Shown one piece after another: positions 53,825 through 64,000 of a stretch of DNA of 64,000 nucleotides. A program made the position numbers and the translations under genes. The number at the start of each line of letters is the position of its first letter. The first letter of the stretch is position 1. Under the pieces are notes generated by a model. It was not told where the DNA came from and did no database searches. It saw only the letters and a list, made by a program, of their open reading frames with translations. Origin of the DNA: Gerris lacustris (taxonomy: Eukaryota; Arthropoda; Insecta; Hemiptera; Gerridae); assembly GCA_951217055.1 (NCBI GenBank), contig OX578284.1, positions 18,610,187 through 18,674,186 on the forward strand. Reading direction: 5' to 3'.

Positions 53825-56390
53825 CATAACTTACTAACTTGCGGAAATAATCCTCAATTTGACTTAAATTAAATTTAACTTAAGTCAAAAATAAATTAAC
53901 CACAACCACATACGAGTACTACCCTACAATTATATATGTTATAGGTAAGTTCAGTCTTTACCCCGGGCCTCATGTTCACCAAGCGATTAAATAATTATGT
54001 TTTCAAAACCTTTATAGAAAATAATCAGGACTATACTATTATAATACATCATTCATTCCATTATTAAGAATAAAGTACCCTGTGAATCACAGTTGGGAGG
54101 CTATTAATAAAGTAAATGCAAACAAATTAGTTCAGAATTATTATTTTTAAAGAAGAACTAACCAATGAAAAAGTAAACCGTACCATGTTACATAAGATCA
54201 TGTGTGTTAATAAAAGTGTAAACGTAAACATAACAAATGATAGAAAATTGATGTTGTAAAAATCATTTTTGTTTTAATTTAAAAACTGTAACCGCTGATG
54301 GATTCTATCTTTTATTTTTTATCTTTATAATTTTATGTTCTATGTTTAAAATTTCTATTGCTATAGCCGAGAGACTTCCAAGTCTCTCTCTAGCCACCAG
54401 TAGGAGAGATTGATTATTAAAATAAGTAATTTTTTTTTTTTAAATTGTACACGTACACTTAATATTTTTATAAAATACTACCTACATTTTATTTTAAAAA
54501 TGATTAGATACGTCATTTAATTAATCTCCTCTATTGACTGCTTGCGAGAAACTTTTTGGAAGTGTTTCTCCCAAGCAAATATGTATATGGTTTTGAAAAA
54601 AAAAAATACTGTTAATGTTACAAAATATTATTCAATTTATAAAAAAATGTTTTATTGACTCATTTAACAAAAATACAGGATTGTTACGGGCCTGAAGAAG
54701 CCCAAACCCAACGTAAGGTGAAATATAGCAATTCAGAAGATAAAATGTGTATTTTATCTTGGCTAATAATATATGAAAAGGTCAGCCACACATTAAGAAA
54801 TATTTACAAATAAAGGGTTCAGGATTCAAAACTACAAAAAAGCAAATTATAAGAACAATTTTTTTTGTCCGTACATCATCTGATGAGGTAATTCTTATAT
54901 TATAGGACTCAAAGTCGCTATGAGGAATTTTAATTATCATGAGGAATAAATATACTAAAATATAAATTATATTTTATTATTCCAATATACTATCATGATA
55001 AAAAATAATACGTAAAGAAGAAAGAAGTAGAATAAACTATGGAGAGAGAAACAAAATACGCTAGGAAACAGATATCAAGAAACGAAACGAAAACAAATAA
55101 GGTTATAGTCGAACAGTAGTAGTAGTGTAACCTACACGCCTCCGTATATTAGTATTAGTAGTTCTCGTCGAGTACCTGCTTTAATCCGGGAACTGTTTTC
55201 ACGGATCTAGGTCTGTCTAAGAACCGTTCGTCTTTTTGTTGGAACACGGGACTAAAAGTTCCAGAACCGTCAGAGAAGCGTGTTGGAACGGTCTTTTGAT
55301 AGTGCGCATGATCCAGACAGTTCTAGAACTGTCCGAGGCTCTGTTGGAAACAAACCTAAAAATAAATTTGATTTTGCTAAATGTCAATAAAGATATGTAA
55401 ACAATCACCACAAGATGAAATGCATTAAATTAGATTCTATGGGCTTTAAATTGGGTCGCGCTATGCAATTGAGAAAGTTGTAATCGAGTTTTCGTACCAA
55501 TTTATTTTAATATGGGCATAATGTTCACCGTTGGTCCTAATGAGGTGGCTAATAACACTAGTTTACTGCGTATAAATTTAGTTCTCTTTAACCAAATAGC
55601 TGTCATATTCTGTATGCTTAAACCCAAAAAGGATTTTATAAAGTAATTAAGCTTAGTAAATAAGAATTAAGATTACTAGAAGCGGTTTATTTGGAACCGG
55701 AACTAAAAACGAAGAGCTTCGTTTGTACATTATCGCACAATCCTTGCGTTAATCCATTACGACCTTACCTAAACCTAAAACGAGGTTTCCCGTCCTTCTT
55801 ACTGAGTCCTCCACAATTCCAATCACCACAAATGGTCTAATGGCTAATCTAGTCACCACAAAAGTACATTACATTTAGAAGTTTGCGCACTTCCTCTGTA
55901 AAAGGTTGAATCTAATTTCTTTATATCCTTTAGGTAGACTTTAAATTTTCTTTTACAGGTTAGTATAAAGTGGAGTAAATAAATAATGGTTACGGTTTAA
56001 ATTAGATGGAAATAAATCCTTTTGTCTTTTAATGATATACTATTTTTCTGTTAACAATACCTTTCCAGTAAACAATAGATTTTGTTGCAAATATTCAAAT
56101 CAAATTTAAAAATCAAGATCTTTGACACATCGTTGTTAAGCTGGGAAGCAAAGCATTATTTTCTACTTGCAATCCTTAAGTGATCAAAAAACAAGTACGC
56201 TGAGATGCCCAAAATGATTCTCAGAGTTAGTTAAGTATACAAACAAGAAGGAAGGAATCCAAAAGAAACAAATTATCTTTCTTGTGGGTTATACGTCATC
56301 TAGGTAAACAGAGTATCTAACATTCTATATTGCTAGATAATAATGGCGATAAGAAGAAAATTAATTGTAATTAGAATATGTAAATTATGT
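53825..56390. other. Intron, nothing coding recognised
   Basis: Mostly AT-rich. At 54690-54730 a CCTGAAGAAGCCC ... GGTGAAAT phrase weakly resembles a hammerhead core, but its stem II does not pair well. Confidence 0.45.
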
Positions 56391-56397
56391 TAATTAC

Positions 56398-56534
56398 TTT
56401 GCTTGTTGTTCTTGATGAAGTGCTTCAAGGCGTGACTTTGCTTGCTCAAGTTGAAGTCTTGTTGTTTCAAGTTCAGCTTGTAGTGTAGCAACTTCTCTTG
56501 TGTGATCAGGTGTTTCTTCTACTGGCGGAATTAC
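56398..56534 (-). CDS. SPATA18-like: Mieap-like protein, coiled-coil exon
   Basis: Acceptor TTGTTACAG before VIPPVEETPDHTREVATLQA; 45 codons, then AA before the donor GTAATT at 56396-56397. The peptide continues ELETTRLQLEQAKSRLEALH and QEQQA, a regular heptad pattern with Leu at a/d positions, as in the coiled coil that precedes the Mieap C-terminal domain. Its phase 2 end fits the 39280-39424 exon exactly. If the intron is not removed the frame reads AAG TAA, stopping one codon later; the stop is formed across the donor itself. The adjacent intron starts with a 56-bp minisatellite about 45 bp upstream of the acceptor. Confidence 0.85.
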
Positions 56535-56579
56535 CTGTAACAATAATACATTAATATTAGAATGGAGGAGCTAAGCTCA

Positions 56580-57305
56580 GGAGTTATGTCTGTAGTAACA
56601 ATAGTACAGTGTTACTAAGTTAGATAGCAAATTACTAGAGTAATGTTGGTAGTTGCAATAATGCAATATTACTACGGTAGAAAGCAAATTACTAGACTAA
56701 TGTTCGTCGTATCAATAATACAGTATCACTAAGGTAGAGAGTAAATTACTACAGTAATATTCGAGTAACAATAATTCAGTATTACTACGGTAGAGAGAAA
56801 TTTACTGGAGTAATGACCGAGTAACAATAATGCAGTATTACTACTGAAGAGAGTAAATTACTAGATTAATATTCTAGTAACAATAATTCAGTATTACTAC
56901 GGTAGAGAGAACATTACTAGAGTATTGACCGAGTAACAGTAATGCAGTATTACTACTGAAGAGAGAAAATTACTAGAGTAATGTTACACGGTAGAGAGGA
57001 AATTACTAGATTAATGTTCGTAGTAACGTTATTACCGTATCAATAAAATAGAGAGTAAATTACTAGAGTAATGACCGAGTAACAGTAATGCAGTATTACT
57101 ACTGAAGAGAGAAAATTACTAGAGTAATGTTCGTAGTATCAATAAGATAGAGAGTAAATTACTAGATTAATATTCGAGTAACAATAATGCAGTATTACTG
57201 CGGTAGAGAGCAAATTACTAGAGTAATGACCGAGTAACAGTAATGCAGTATTATTACTGAAGAGAGAAAATTACTAGATTAATCTCCATAGTAACAATAA
57301 TATAA
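56580..57305 (+). repeat. About 56-bp minisatellite, 12-13 copies
   Basis: The unit is AGTAACAATAATGCAGTATT, ACTACGGTAGAGAGTAAATT, then ACTAGAGTAATGTTCG. Divergence is moderate. It lies about 45 bp upstream (in gene sense) of the coiled-coil exon's acceptor, close to where branch point and pyrimidine tract must be. Confidence 0.9.
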
Positions 57306-57345
57306 CCTAGTATAAATAATCGGAGTTGTTAGCGTACTTGCTACT

Positions 57346-57424
57346 CCACCTGAAACCAAGGTTTGAACCACCTGAAACCAAGGTTTGAACCACCTGAAAC
57401 CAAGGTTTGAATCACCTGAAACCT
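57346..57424 (+). repeat. 22-bp tandem repeat, about 3.5 copies
   Basis: The unit CCACCTGAAACCAAGGTTTG + AA, followed at 57428-57467 by the hairpin TGATGGTG...CACCATCA. Confidence 0.9.
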
Positions 57425-57469
57425 AGGGATTTGATGGTGTTTTATATCACCATCAAATCAACACCAGTT

Positions 57470-58890
57470 TGAGAAGTGAGACATGTTTTACACTAATGAT
57501 CTCATAGAGTAGATAATTAAAATGGCATACACCTCTAGCAAATCAACCATTTTGCTCTTGGTTACGAGGATTGAGGGTCTTGGGGATTACTGTGTTATCG
57601 TAGGGTTGAAGAAAGAGATTTTTTGGTTTTCAGTTTTTATCTCTAGCTAGTTTATACCTGTATGTAATTATATTATTTCGCTGAAGCACCTTTCAACTAA
57701 AAGAGAACCTTCATCAAAGCCGAAGTAAAAAGAAAGTAAATGCAGTCTTCATCTAGTTCTCCCTAATATTTTTTTGGGACTGATAATGACCATTTATGGT
57801 TTAAAGAATACCATGTTATTCAGATTGATAATGTTAATTTGAAATGTTAGAATCTTCAAAGTCAGAGAATCTTACACAATTGTGACAAAATATTAATACC
57901 GCAATAATCTAAATACGTCTTTGGGGGGTTATTCCCATAATTAAATTTAATCATACTGTGAGACGTACTAATCTAAACATTCTGTCAAACTTAAAAGGCG
58001 TCGAAAGGGGGGTCAAAGGGTGTTGAAGTAAATTCTTAAGATTTGAAGATATTATAGTCCAGAGAAAGAATGAGTAAAGTAAAAATTAATAACTTTGATT
58101 ATCACTAATTTAAGCGGCCCCTATAATTTGATGTGTGTGAGTATAGATTATCAAATAGTTTATTTCAATATTAAATTAATTTTATTCTCAAGAATTCTTT
58201 TAAGCTTGCTTTGATAATTGTTTTAAGCCAATGGCAATATTTGTGTAAGGTACCTCAATTTATCATTCTTTAACATTTTAAAGTCCAAAGTGAAAAGCAA
58301 TTGGATTAAATGACGAGCTTGAAAGAGTTAAGGTATGTAACAGATATTAATCATGATCGATTATTGGGCTGTGACCCTTTCATCCCCAGTAATCTTTATT
58401 CAACTCGTCAGTAAATGAAAGAGCTAGTATAATGATAGAGAGTTCGAAGTTGTTTAAAGCTTCGATAAGTAGCTTCTAAAATCATTGGAAAGGTATTTCT
58501 CGGTGAATAAGCTGATATTACCAAAACATCCAACTTGATTTATCGCTAAAATGCATGGAGTTTGGTAAAGATCGAGGTTTAAGAACGTCAGAAAGTTAAT
58601 GTGCAGCAATCTTTACAAGCAATGGTTTTTAGCTTTAAGTTGAATATTTATGCCATATTTTCTCAATAATGCTCAGTGTAATAAATGCTGGTGGTTCCCA
58701 ACCTTTTTAGACCCACGAACCCATTTTTAGTATTGTAATATATTCTATTACAAAGGGAAATTCAAATGCCATTTTCATAAAACCTTCCAAAGGCATTAAC
58801 ACATTTTTCTTGCCTAAAGTTAAACTCTTTATCAGCAGATTCCATTTACTAACTATAGAGGTAAATTTGTAATATTTTCAAGCTGCAATT
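57470..58890. other. Intron, nothing recognised
   Basis: AT-rich intron sequence. Confidence 0.4.
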
Positions 58891-58898
58891 TTCATTAC

Positions 58899-59047
58899 CT
58901 GAAGAGCAGCTCGGTCTCTGCAAGAAGAGCACCAAGATGGAGGTTTCATGGTACCTTTCTTTCTACACCCTCCTCGACTATCTGAATCTACAGAACGAGA
59001 TGAGTTGCTTTTACTTTCTCCGGACCATTCCCAGTCTGTGGTACTAC
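58899..59047 (-). CDS. SPATA18-like: Mieap-like protein, Ser/Arg-rich exon (most upstream one found)
   Basis: Acceptor TTTTCTGTTTCAG right of 59047 and donor CAG|GTAATG left of 58899. The exon starts with two bases of a split codon, then 49 codons: STTDWEWSGESKSNSSRSVD, then CRKKGTMKPPSWCSSCRDRA and ALQ. It is hydrophilic, rich in Ser, with a CxxC pair (WCSSC); no domain is recognised. It joins the coiled-coil exon in phase 0. The previous exon must end in phase 1 and was not found in the remaining 5 kb, so the N-terminus lies outside the window. Assignment to the gene rests on phase, strand, splice sites and protein-like composition. Confidence 0.75.
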
Positions 59048-59219
59048 CTGAAACAGAAAATAACTTATGTAAAAACCAAGTCAATTGATCGTATTTGATA
59101 CCTTTTGCAGACAAAGTACAGTTCAACATTTAAAAATGCATTAATATATGTATTACACTGTAGATAAAGTGTAAGAATATTTTAAAAGAAGTAGATATCT
59201 GACAAGATATAGATAAATA

Positions 59220-59452
59220 GGTACTTCTTTAGATGGTTACTCCCCTATGTTTTTTATTGGAATATAAAAGACTGACTAAATAACTATTAAGGCAAAGGGA
59301 TGTTTAGTCCAATGTACTTTGGGACAAAGGAATATCACACTTCTTTTTTTATAAGGGGAGTAACAGTCTAAAGAAGAACATTCCATACACCTTCTTTAGA
59401 TTGTTACTCCCCTGTTTTTTTTTATAAGGGGAGTAACAATCTAAAGAAGTGC
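59220..59452 (+). mobile_element. Mutator-like MITE with 9-bp target duplication
   Basis: Ends GGTACTTCTTTAGATGGTTA and GTAACAATCTAAAGAAGTGC; AGATAAATA occurs directly outside both (59211-59219, 59453-59461). A 9-bp duplication is characteristic of Mutator-like elements. Inside is a second inverted motif pair (CAGTCTAAAGAAG / CTTCTTTAGATTG). 233 bp, non-coding. Confidence 0.88.
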
Positions 59453-59570
59453 AGATAAATAATAACAAGGCTACTATGAGTTCTATTAAAGATTGTTTTT
59501 AATTAACACCACAACCTTATGCTAGATTAAGATGTAGTTGAGAAAATATTATGATCCAAGAAAATTATTC

Positions 59571-59777
59571 GGTACTTCCTTAGATTGTTACTGCCCTTTG
59601 TTTTTTTAGAATATAAATGAGGTATGTTTAGTCCAATGTACTTTGGGACAAAGGAATATCATACTTCTGTTTTCATAAGGGGAGTAACAGCCTAAAGAAG
59701 ATAATTCCATAAACCTTCTTCATATTGTTACTCCCATCTGATTATTTTATAAGAGGAGTAACAATCTAAAGAAGTGC
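59571..59777 (+). mobile_element. Mutator-like MITE, neighbouring copy
   Basis: Same family, 118 bp to the right of the previous copy. Duplication AAATTATTC at the left against AAATTATTT at the right (59562-59570, 59778-59786). It lacks part of the core (207 bp). Its own target duplication shows it inserted independently. Confidence 0.85.
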
Positions 59778-59789
59778 AAATTATTTATG

Positions 59790-60355
59790 GTGATACGTTT
59801 GGTTTTGACTTACCTACTACGACAGTACCTTCTTATGAAAGAGCGTATTAAAACTTATACTTTTCTTAAAGTAATTAATGATCAAACAGATCAGGTAAAA
59901 GTTTACTAAAAACCTCCAAAACCTCAATGAAAATCGAGAACAAGAAGTAAGAAAACTCGCAGAGTGGGACAGTGAAGAGATCCGAAAAATGGTCCGTAGG
60001 GAAGTTTAAATAATCTACCCCACTCAAAAAGATGCACGTTTTAAAAGGGCGACTGGAAGTTTCTAAATCAATTTATCATTTGATTTAACTTATGTCGGAT
60101 GTTTGTCATTCTAATAATGTAATTACTGGAATTTTCATTGATAAAAACCGATCTGTTATTTTACTTTACTATACTAATTAATGTTACATTAATTCGTCTA
60201 CAGAATGTTTATACATTTTAGAATTCTACTGCTATAAGTAATAATACAAGTTATAAAAACCAAGAAATAAAAAACCATTTGACTTTATCAGCAATTCTAA
60301 GTGTAGAGTTTTAAAACTTTACTGTAAGTTTTTAAAAGAGTGCTGCAATTCTTCC
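59790..60355. other. No gene recognised
   Basis: A short plus-strand frame at about 59905-60009 reads NLQNLNENREQEVRKLAEWD and SEEIRKMVRREV before a stop. It looks protein-like, but I cannot place it and it has no clear splice site. Confidence 0.35.
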
Positions 60356-60358
60356 TTA

Positions 60359-60480
60359 GGCGGCTTTCACACCGAAGTAGCAAGTCGCAGGATGCATGCG
60401 TCCTGGTGGCAAGATGCATGCCACTTAAACACCGGACTGTATAACTGAACGAGAGCTTACACACCGAGGATGCACGTCGC
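60359..60480 (+). mobile_element. Single end of a Harbinger-like element
   Basis: TTA followed by GGCGGCTTTCACACCGAAGT and GCAAGTCGCAGGATGCATGC; a second TTACACACCGAGGATGCA block follows. The start resembles Harbinger terminal repeats such as the GGCCTCTTTCACACG of the element at 46640. No opposite end was found. Confidence 0.5.
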
Positions 60481-60489
60481 ACTTGATAA

Positions 60490-61485
60490 AACTTAAGAAC
60501 TCAAAAATATTACATACAATATACAATAAATAACCTAGAATGACCAGCTGATCATATTATTTTCAGTCCAATTTAACAATCAGTGTTGCCTATTACAAGA
60601 AAAAAAAAATCTTGTGATAAACAAATCATTATTTGATAAATAGATAACGACTTTTTATTTATTTTTTTTCATACATCAATATTATTAGTTTATCATAATA
60701 AGATACTCGTTAATGATAAGAGACAATTATTTTACGAAGGTAACTCATATCTCTAAATTATTTCAGTTAATTTTCACATCCATTAACGAATATAGAAAGA
60801 ATATAATAAAAACTAATTTAATCTAAAATGACGGCAATAAATAAATTATTGCAGGGTGTAAACAGGAGTGATAAACAAGATTAAAACTTAGGTGATAAAA
60901 GTCACGCAGCTTAATGGTGAAAAGTAAATAAAGCATAATAAATTTATTACAACTTTGGTAACTTTCCTTAATAATAAACTTATTCATTTATTTACTTTAT
61001 TACAATTTAACAGTAAAATACTTTAATTGGCATAATAAAGTTAAACCAAGTTGTTATATGTACTTTCGAAGTTTATATGATTCGAGTATAATATTACTAA
61101 GTCCTTAGTATGTTTAACAAGATATTAATCATGATAATGTCAAACTGATTATGTGATTAACTTAGAACTTAGGGAGATATTATTGCTTAGGTTTTTCAAA
61201 GTTTAGATATATATTTAGATGAAGAATTTCTTCGAATTATTTGCTTTAAAAAACAAATTTCAAAGTTTATCTTTTATAATATAACAAAATGTTAGACTAT
61301 TCTTGTTTAGGTTTGAAAGATGATTATATATTTTACATTTTTAAACTAAAATTATATAATAAATAAGTAAGAGATAATATGATAAAACGAAATAAGGAAA
61401 TAAAGATAAGATAAATGAAATAGGGAAATGCGATTTGAGTCTTCTTTGAAAACGTGAAAACATACTCGCATACTTGAGAAATAAA
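60490..61485. other. No gene seen
   Basis: AT-rich sequence. Confidence 0.4.
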
Positions 61486-61486
61486 A

Positions 61487-61772
61487 GCGTTGATGAAAAT
61501 CATCTTAATAAATACAAAGAAACAGTTTCTCCACGGAAGATAATACTTGTTTATTTATCAAAGCAGCTTTTGCCTTTTATAAAGTCATCCTCAGTGCCGA
61601 TTTTGGAAGAATCATATGACTCGCCCAAAACGATTTTTTTTTTTTATAATGTAACTCTAGTTTTTCCAAATTCGGCACTCATGATGGCTTTATAAAAGCC
61701 GAAAGCTGCTTTGATAAATAAACAAGTATTATCTTCCGGGGAGAGACTGTTTCTTTGTATTTATACTTTCAT
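61487..61772. mobile_element. Palindromic repeat with decayed hammerhead cores
   Basis: The arms share AAATACAAAGAAACAG, TATCAAAGCAGCTTTTGCC and their complements, and the CGGGGAGAGACTG block. Left arm: minus-strand CUGAGGA with a stem but CAAAAGC in place of GAAA. Right arm: CUCAUGA in place of CUGAUGA, followed by a good stem GGCUUU/AAAGCC and GAAAGCUGC. Same subfamily as the palindrome at 12.7 kb; each core has lost one invariant base. Confidence 0.6.
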
Positions 61773-61779
61773 ACGTTAC

Positions 61780-62150
61780 TGAAAAATATCGATGAATCCC
61801 TACATTAATGAGCTCAAGGTAAGTTTTTATTTGAATTCAATTTTATTTAGACCGCAAAAAGAGAGAGAGAGAGAGCGGAAGGCTTGCGTAAAGCCATCAG
61901 ACTGTAGAGAGACACTTAAGAACGGCAATCTCAATTTTAAACAAAATATTGCTTGTTTGCATCAATATTTTTACTGACGTCAAATAGCAATCTAAACTTG
62001 ACTCATGAAAACAACGTAAGCTACGTTTTTACGGTGTACTGAAAACGATCTCAATACGTTATTTTTAACGGATTCTGTTTACATGACAGGGATTGAGTTA
62101 GTATTTAAAAATACTAACAGTATATTTTGATTGATAAAGTTTAACATTGA
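61780..62150. other. No gene seen
   Basis: It holds a GAGAGAGAGAGAG run at about 61860 and no recognised gene. Confidence 0.4.
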
Positions 62151-62379
62151 CTTCTGGATTTGAGAGTATTAAGACTACTAAAAAGTTACGCGACAGATTC
62201 ATGTTAGCAGAACTTTCGTATGACAAGGCGAAATTAAGTGTTAAGACCTTGTCAGTGTTGGTGAGCAAAAAGTCTATGACCAGCTTTGTTATCAAGGAGT
62301 AGAGGATGTTTTATCACAATTAACAGAGGCATTGACAATACCACCTAACCAACGCACACCTACAAATATTTTGTTGTTT

Positions 62380-62650
62380 GAAAACTCTTCCTGAAAAACT
62401 AAGAATCGGCTGTTAAAGCGTACCAATTCGTCCATATATACCACTGGCAATCAGATGTCCATAATTGCCACAAATGCAACCATGGAACATGCAAGAGTTC
62501 TGCCATCTGCTGAGGCTGTGGTGGCCCAGTTCACGAAGCCGAATGTACAGTAAAACAGTGCGTTAACTGTAACGAAATAGTACATTTCGCGTCGAGTGCG
62601 GAAAGTAGCATTTTGCAAGCGAGTGTGGAGTTCGCACCCAAGCGACAGCG
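62380..62650 (+). pseudogene. Decayed zinc-knuckle ORF1 of a non-LTR element
   Basis: Read with frame changes, the plus strand gives IRPYIPLAI(R), then CHKCNHGTC, an ICxxCGGPVHEAEC-like knuckle and QCVNCNEIVHFASS. Three successive Cys/His knuckles preceded by an (V)RPYIP motif are typical of the nucleic-acid-binding ORF1 protein of Jockey/I-type retrotransposons. Stops and frameshifts show it is dead. It may or may not belong to the same family as the RT relic at 51.2-51.66 kb. Confidence 0.55.
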
Positions 62651-62654
62651 AGGG

Positions 62655-63180
62655 TAGTAAAACCACACGCGAGCAATGCAAAATGCCGTTTTCTCACGAG
62701 TTGCGTACCGTACCTTTATCTACGATTTTTAGATTTTAATAATAAATACAGAAAAAAATAATAAACTTCCTGTATGTAAGTTCGTTATTAAATTATTTTG
62801 GGAGGCGTATTATTCTCTTCATATTCGTCATAATCACTTAAATCATGCATTGATTTTCACAAAAAACTCGATATTAACAGTTACTTTTATTAAACAAACA
62901 TCAAATTAGTTTTGTTAAATGTAAACAAACTCGCTAATCATGTGTAAAGTTGAAGAATTCTTCGTCTTTACCGCCCTAGGCCGGTAAATAAGAGGAATTA
63001 TTTATAATTATGAGAAGCGCATGCGCAATGAATACAAGTACGTAAAGAATCACTTTCTACGCATCTAAACAGAGATACAATGTTTATATTTCGTAACAAT
63101 CGTAGATAAACAATTATTTAACTAATAAAAATTGTCCTTTCTGAATGTTAGAAAAGAAAATTTCCAAAGTAAAAACGCAT
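62655..63180. other. No gene seen
   Basis: Mixed sequence with GCGCATGCGC at about 63015-63030; nothing recognised. Confidence 0.4.
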
Positions 63181-63185
63181 AGATA

Positions 63186-63635
63186 AAATAGACTGCCAAT
63201 TAGTGAGGACACATAGCTTCCTCGCATCCAACCACGTACTTTAATGATTTTATGCTTTTACAAGCCGTTATTGTCTAATTTATTTACCCGTTTTTTATAT
63301 AACGTGTCAAACATGTTTCCATTTTTACATGAATAAATATATTAATTAGGCAAAAGTTAAAGAGCACAGATGGTTGAAATTAATTGGTGCTATCTGCGGG
63401 CTACAAATTGGCGAAGGGTGAAATTTACATGGGATCAACAATTGGCTCATTATGACCTACCATAGAAATTTAATTAAAGTTTTTAATATAATATGTTGGT
63501 TCGCAAAAAATAGAGCGACAGACCGACGGACAGAGAACTAAAAATGTTATCTGTATTCTGAAACGGATTTCTTTCTTAGAATTTTTGAAATCGGAGACAT
63601 AAAATGCTGCTTTGCTTACTTCGGGAATAAATTAA
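63186..63635 (+). repeat. Family A repeat, internally deleted copy
   Basis: It starts AATAGACTGCCAATTAGTGA and has ACACATAGCTTCCTCGCATC, AAAGAGCACAGATGGTTGAA and ATATGTTGGTTCGCAAAAAA. A piece between GCGGGCTAC and GGTGAAATTTACATGGGATC is missing, and the terminal hairpin is degraded. Confidence 0.75.
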
Positions 63636-63639
63636 CAAA

Positions 63640-64000
63640 AGAGTCCGACTCCCGGAAAAATAAAAGAAATAATTCAAATAAACTAAGCCCTACCGTAGTA
63701 GTAGTACACGTACACACGAAGTAATATATATTATATAAATTACATCAGTCAATGCTGCAATGCATGAATGTGTTGTGGGTTGTGCATTTAAATAAATTTT
63801 CAGTCAGCACATTTACAGTCAACTGATTTTAGTCAGATTAGGTCAGTTTAAAACACTCAGATTAAGTCAGCTTAAAACACTATATTAACCATAATACGAT
63901 ATAAATGCGAAATCCACAATTAATGTAATAAAAAAGTAAAAAAAAAAAAAAAAAAAAACCAGAGAGAAACAAATAAAAATTATTCTGGCACAAATTGAAC
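63640..64000. other. No gene seen; poly(A) run
   Basis: AT-rich, with three TCAGATTA(G/A)GTCAG(T/C)TTAAAACAC units near 63830-63880 and an A run at about 63940-63958. Confidence 0.4.

Noticed and set aside
54690..54735. CTGAAGA...GAAA phrase as a further hammerhead
   Set aside because: Stem II would need long unpaired stretches and no stem I or palindromic stem III is present.
59905..60009. Short plus-strand frame ...VRKLAEWDSEEIRKMVRREV as an exon
   Set aside because: Protein-like but too short to identify, with no convincing acceptor; not called as a gene.

Overview
The window is animal (metazoan) nuclear DNA. It is about 70% A+T by eye, has long TA/TG microsatellites, many minisatellites, dense transposon wreckage, and spliced coding exons with GT...AG borders separated by introns of up to about 17 kb. 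The mix of elements (Mag-type Ty3/Gypsy, PIF/Harbinger, piggyBac, hAT, Mutator-like MITEs, Penelope-type hammerhead repeats, tRNA-derived SINEs) suggests an invertebrate, perhaps an insect. The species cannot be named from this sequence.

One host gene is recognisable, on the minus strand. Six coding exons (58899-59047, 56398-56534, 39280-39424, 29442-29609, 27431-27547, 25081-25248) join in frame, with matching phases, into the last ~290 residues of a protein. Its C-terminal two thirds match the pattern of the Mieap (mitochondria-eating protein, SPATA18-type) C-terminal domain. The stop codon is at 25081-25083. The 5' exons were not found and probably lie beyond position 64000. Everything from 25 to 59 kb is therefore exon or intron of this gene; 1-25 kb lies downstream of it.

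The introns and flanks hold the transposons. The main unit is a Mag-like LTR retrotransposon (43217-48881) with LTRs of only 103-108 bp and a 5-bp target duplication. Its gag is split by a 2-kb Harbinger-type element (TAA duplication), its RT carries a deletion, its RNase H a frameshift, and its protease reads D-P-G. Others are a 2.7-kb hAT derivative (35476-38157, 8-bp duplication), a piggyBac deletion derivative (14291-15274, TTAA), two Mutator-like MITEs with 9-bp duplications (59220-59777), further Harbinger MITEs, TA-flanked foldbacks, a decayed non-LTR reverse transcriptase (51.2-51.66 kb) and a decayed zinc-knuckle ORF1 (62.4-62.65 kb).

The most interesting layer is a set of palindromic repeats at 12.7, 41.5, 53.7 and 61.6 kb, plus single arms at 14.0 and 42.4 kb. 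Their arms carry hammerhead-ribozyme cores (CUGANGA, a short stem, GAAA). In three of these repeats the bases after GAA form a self-complementary stem III (ACGU, ACUAGU, ACGCGU), as expected of the small hammerhead variants of Penelope-like elements that work as dimers. Two further dispersed families begin with a hairpin followed by a GTCTGTC/GTCCGTC tract, and I cannot assign them to a known class.
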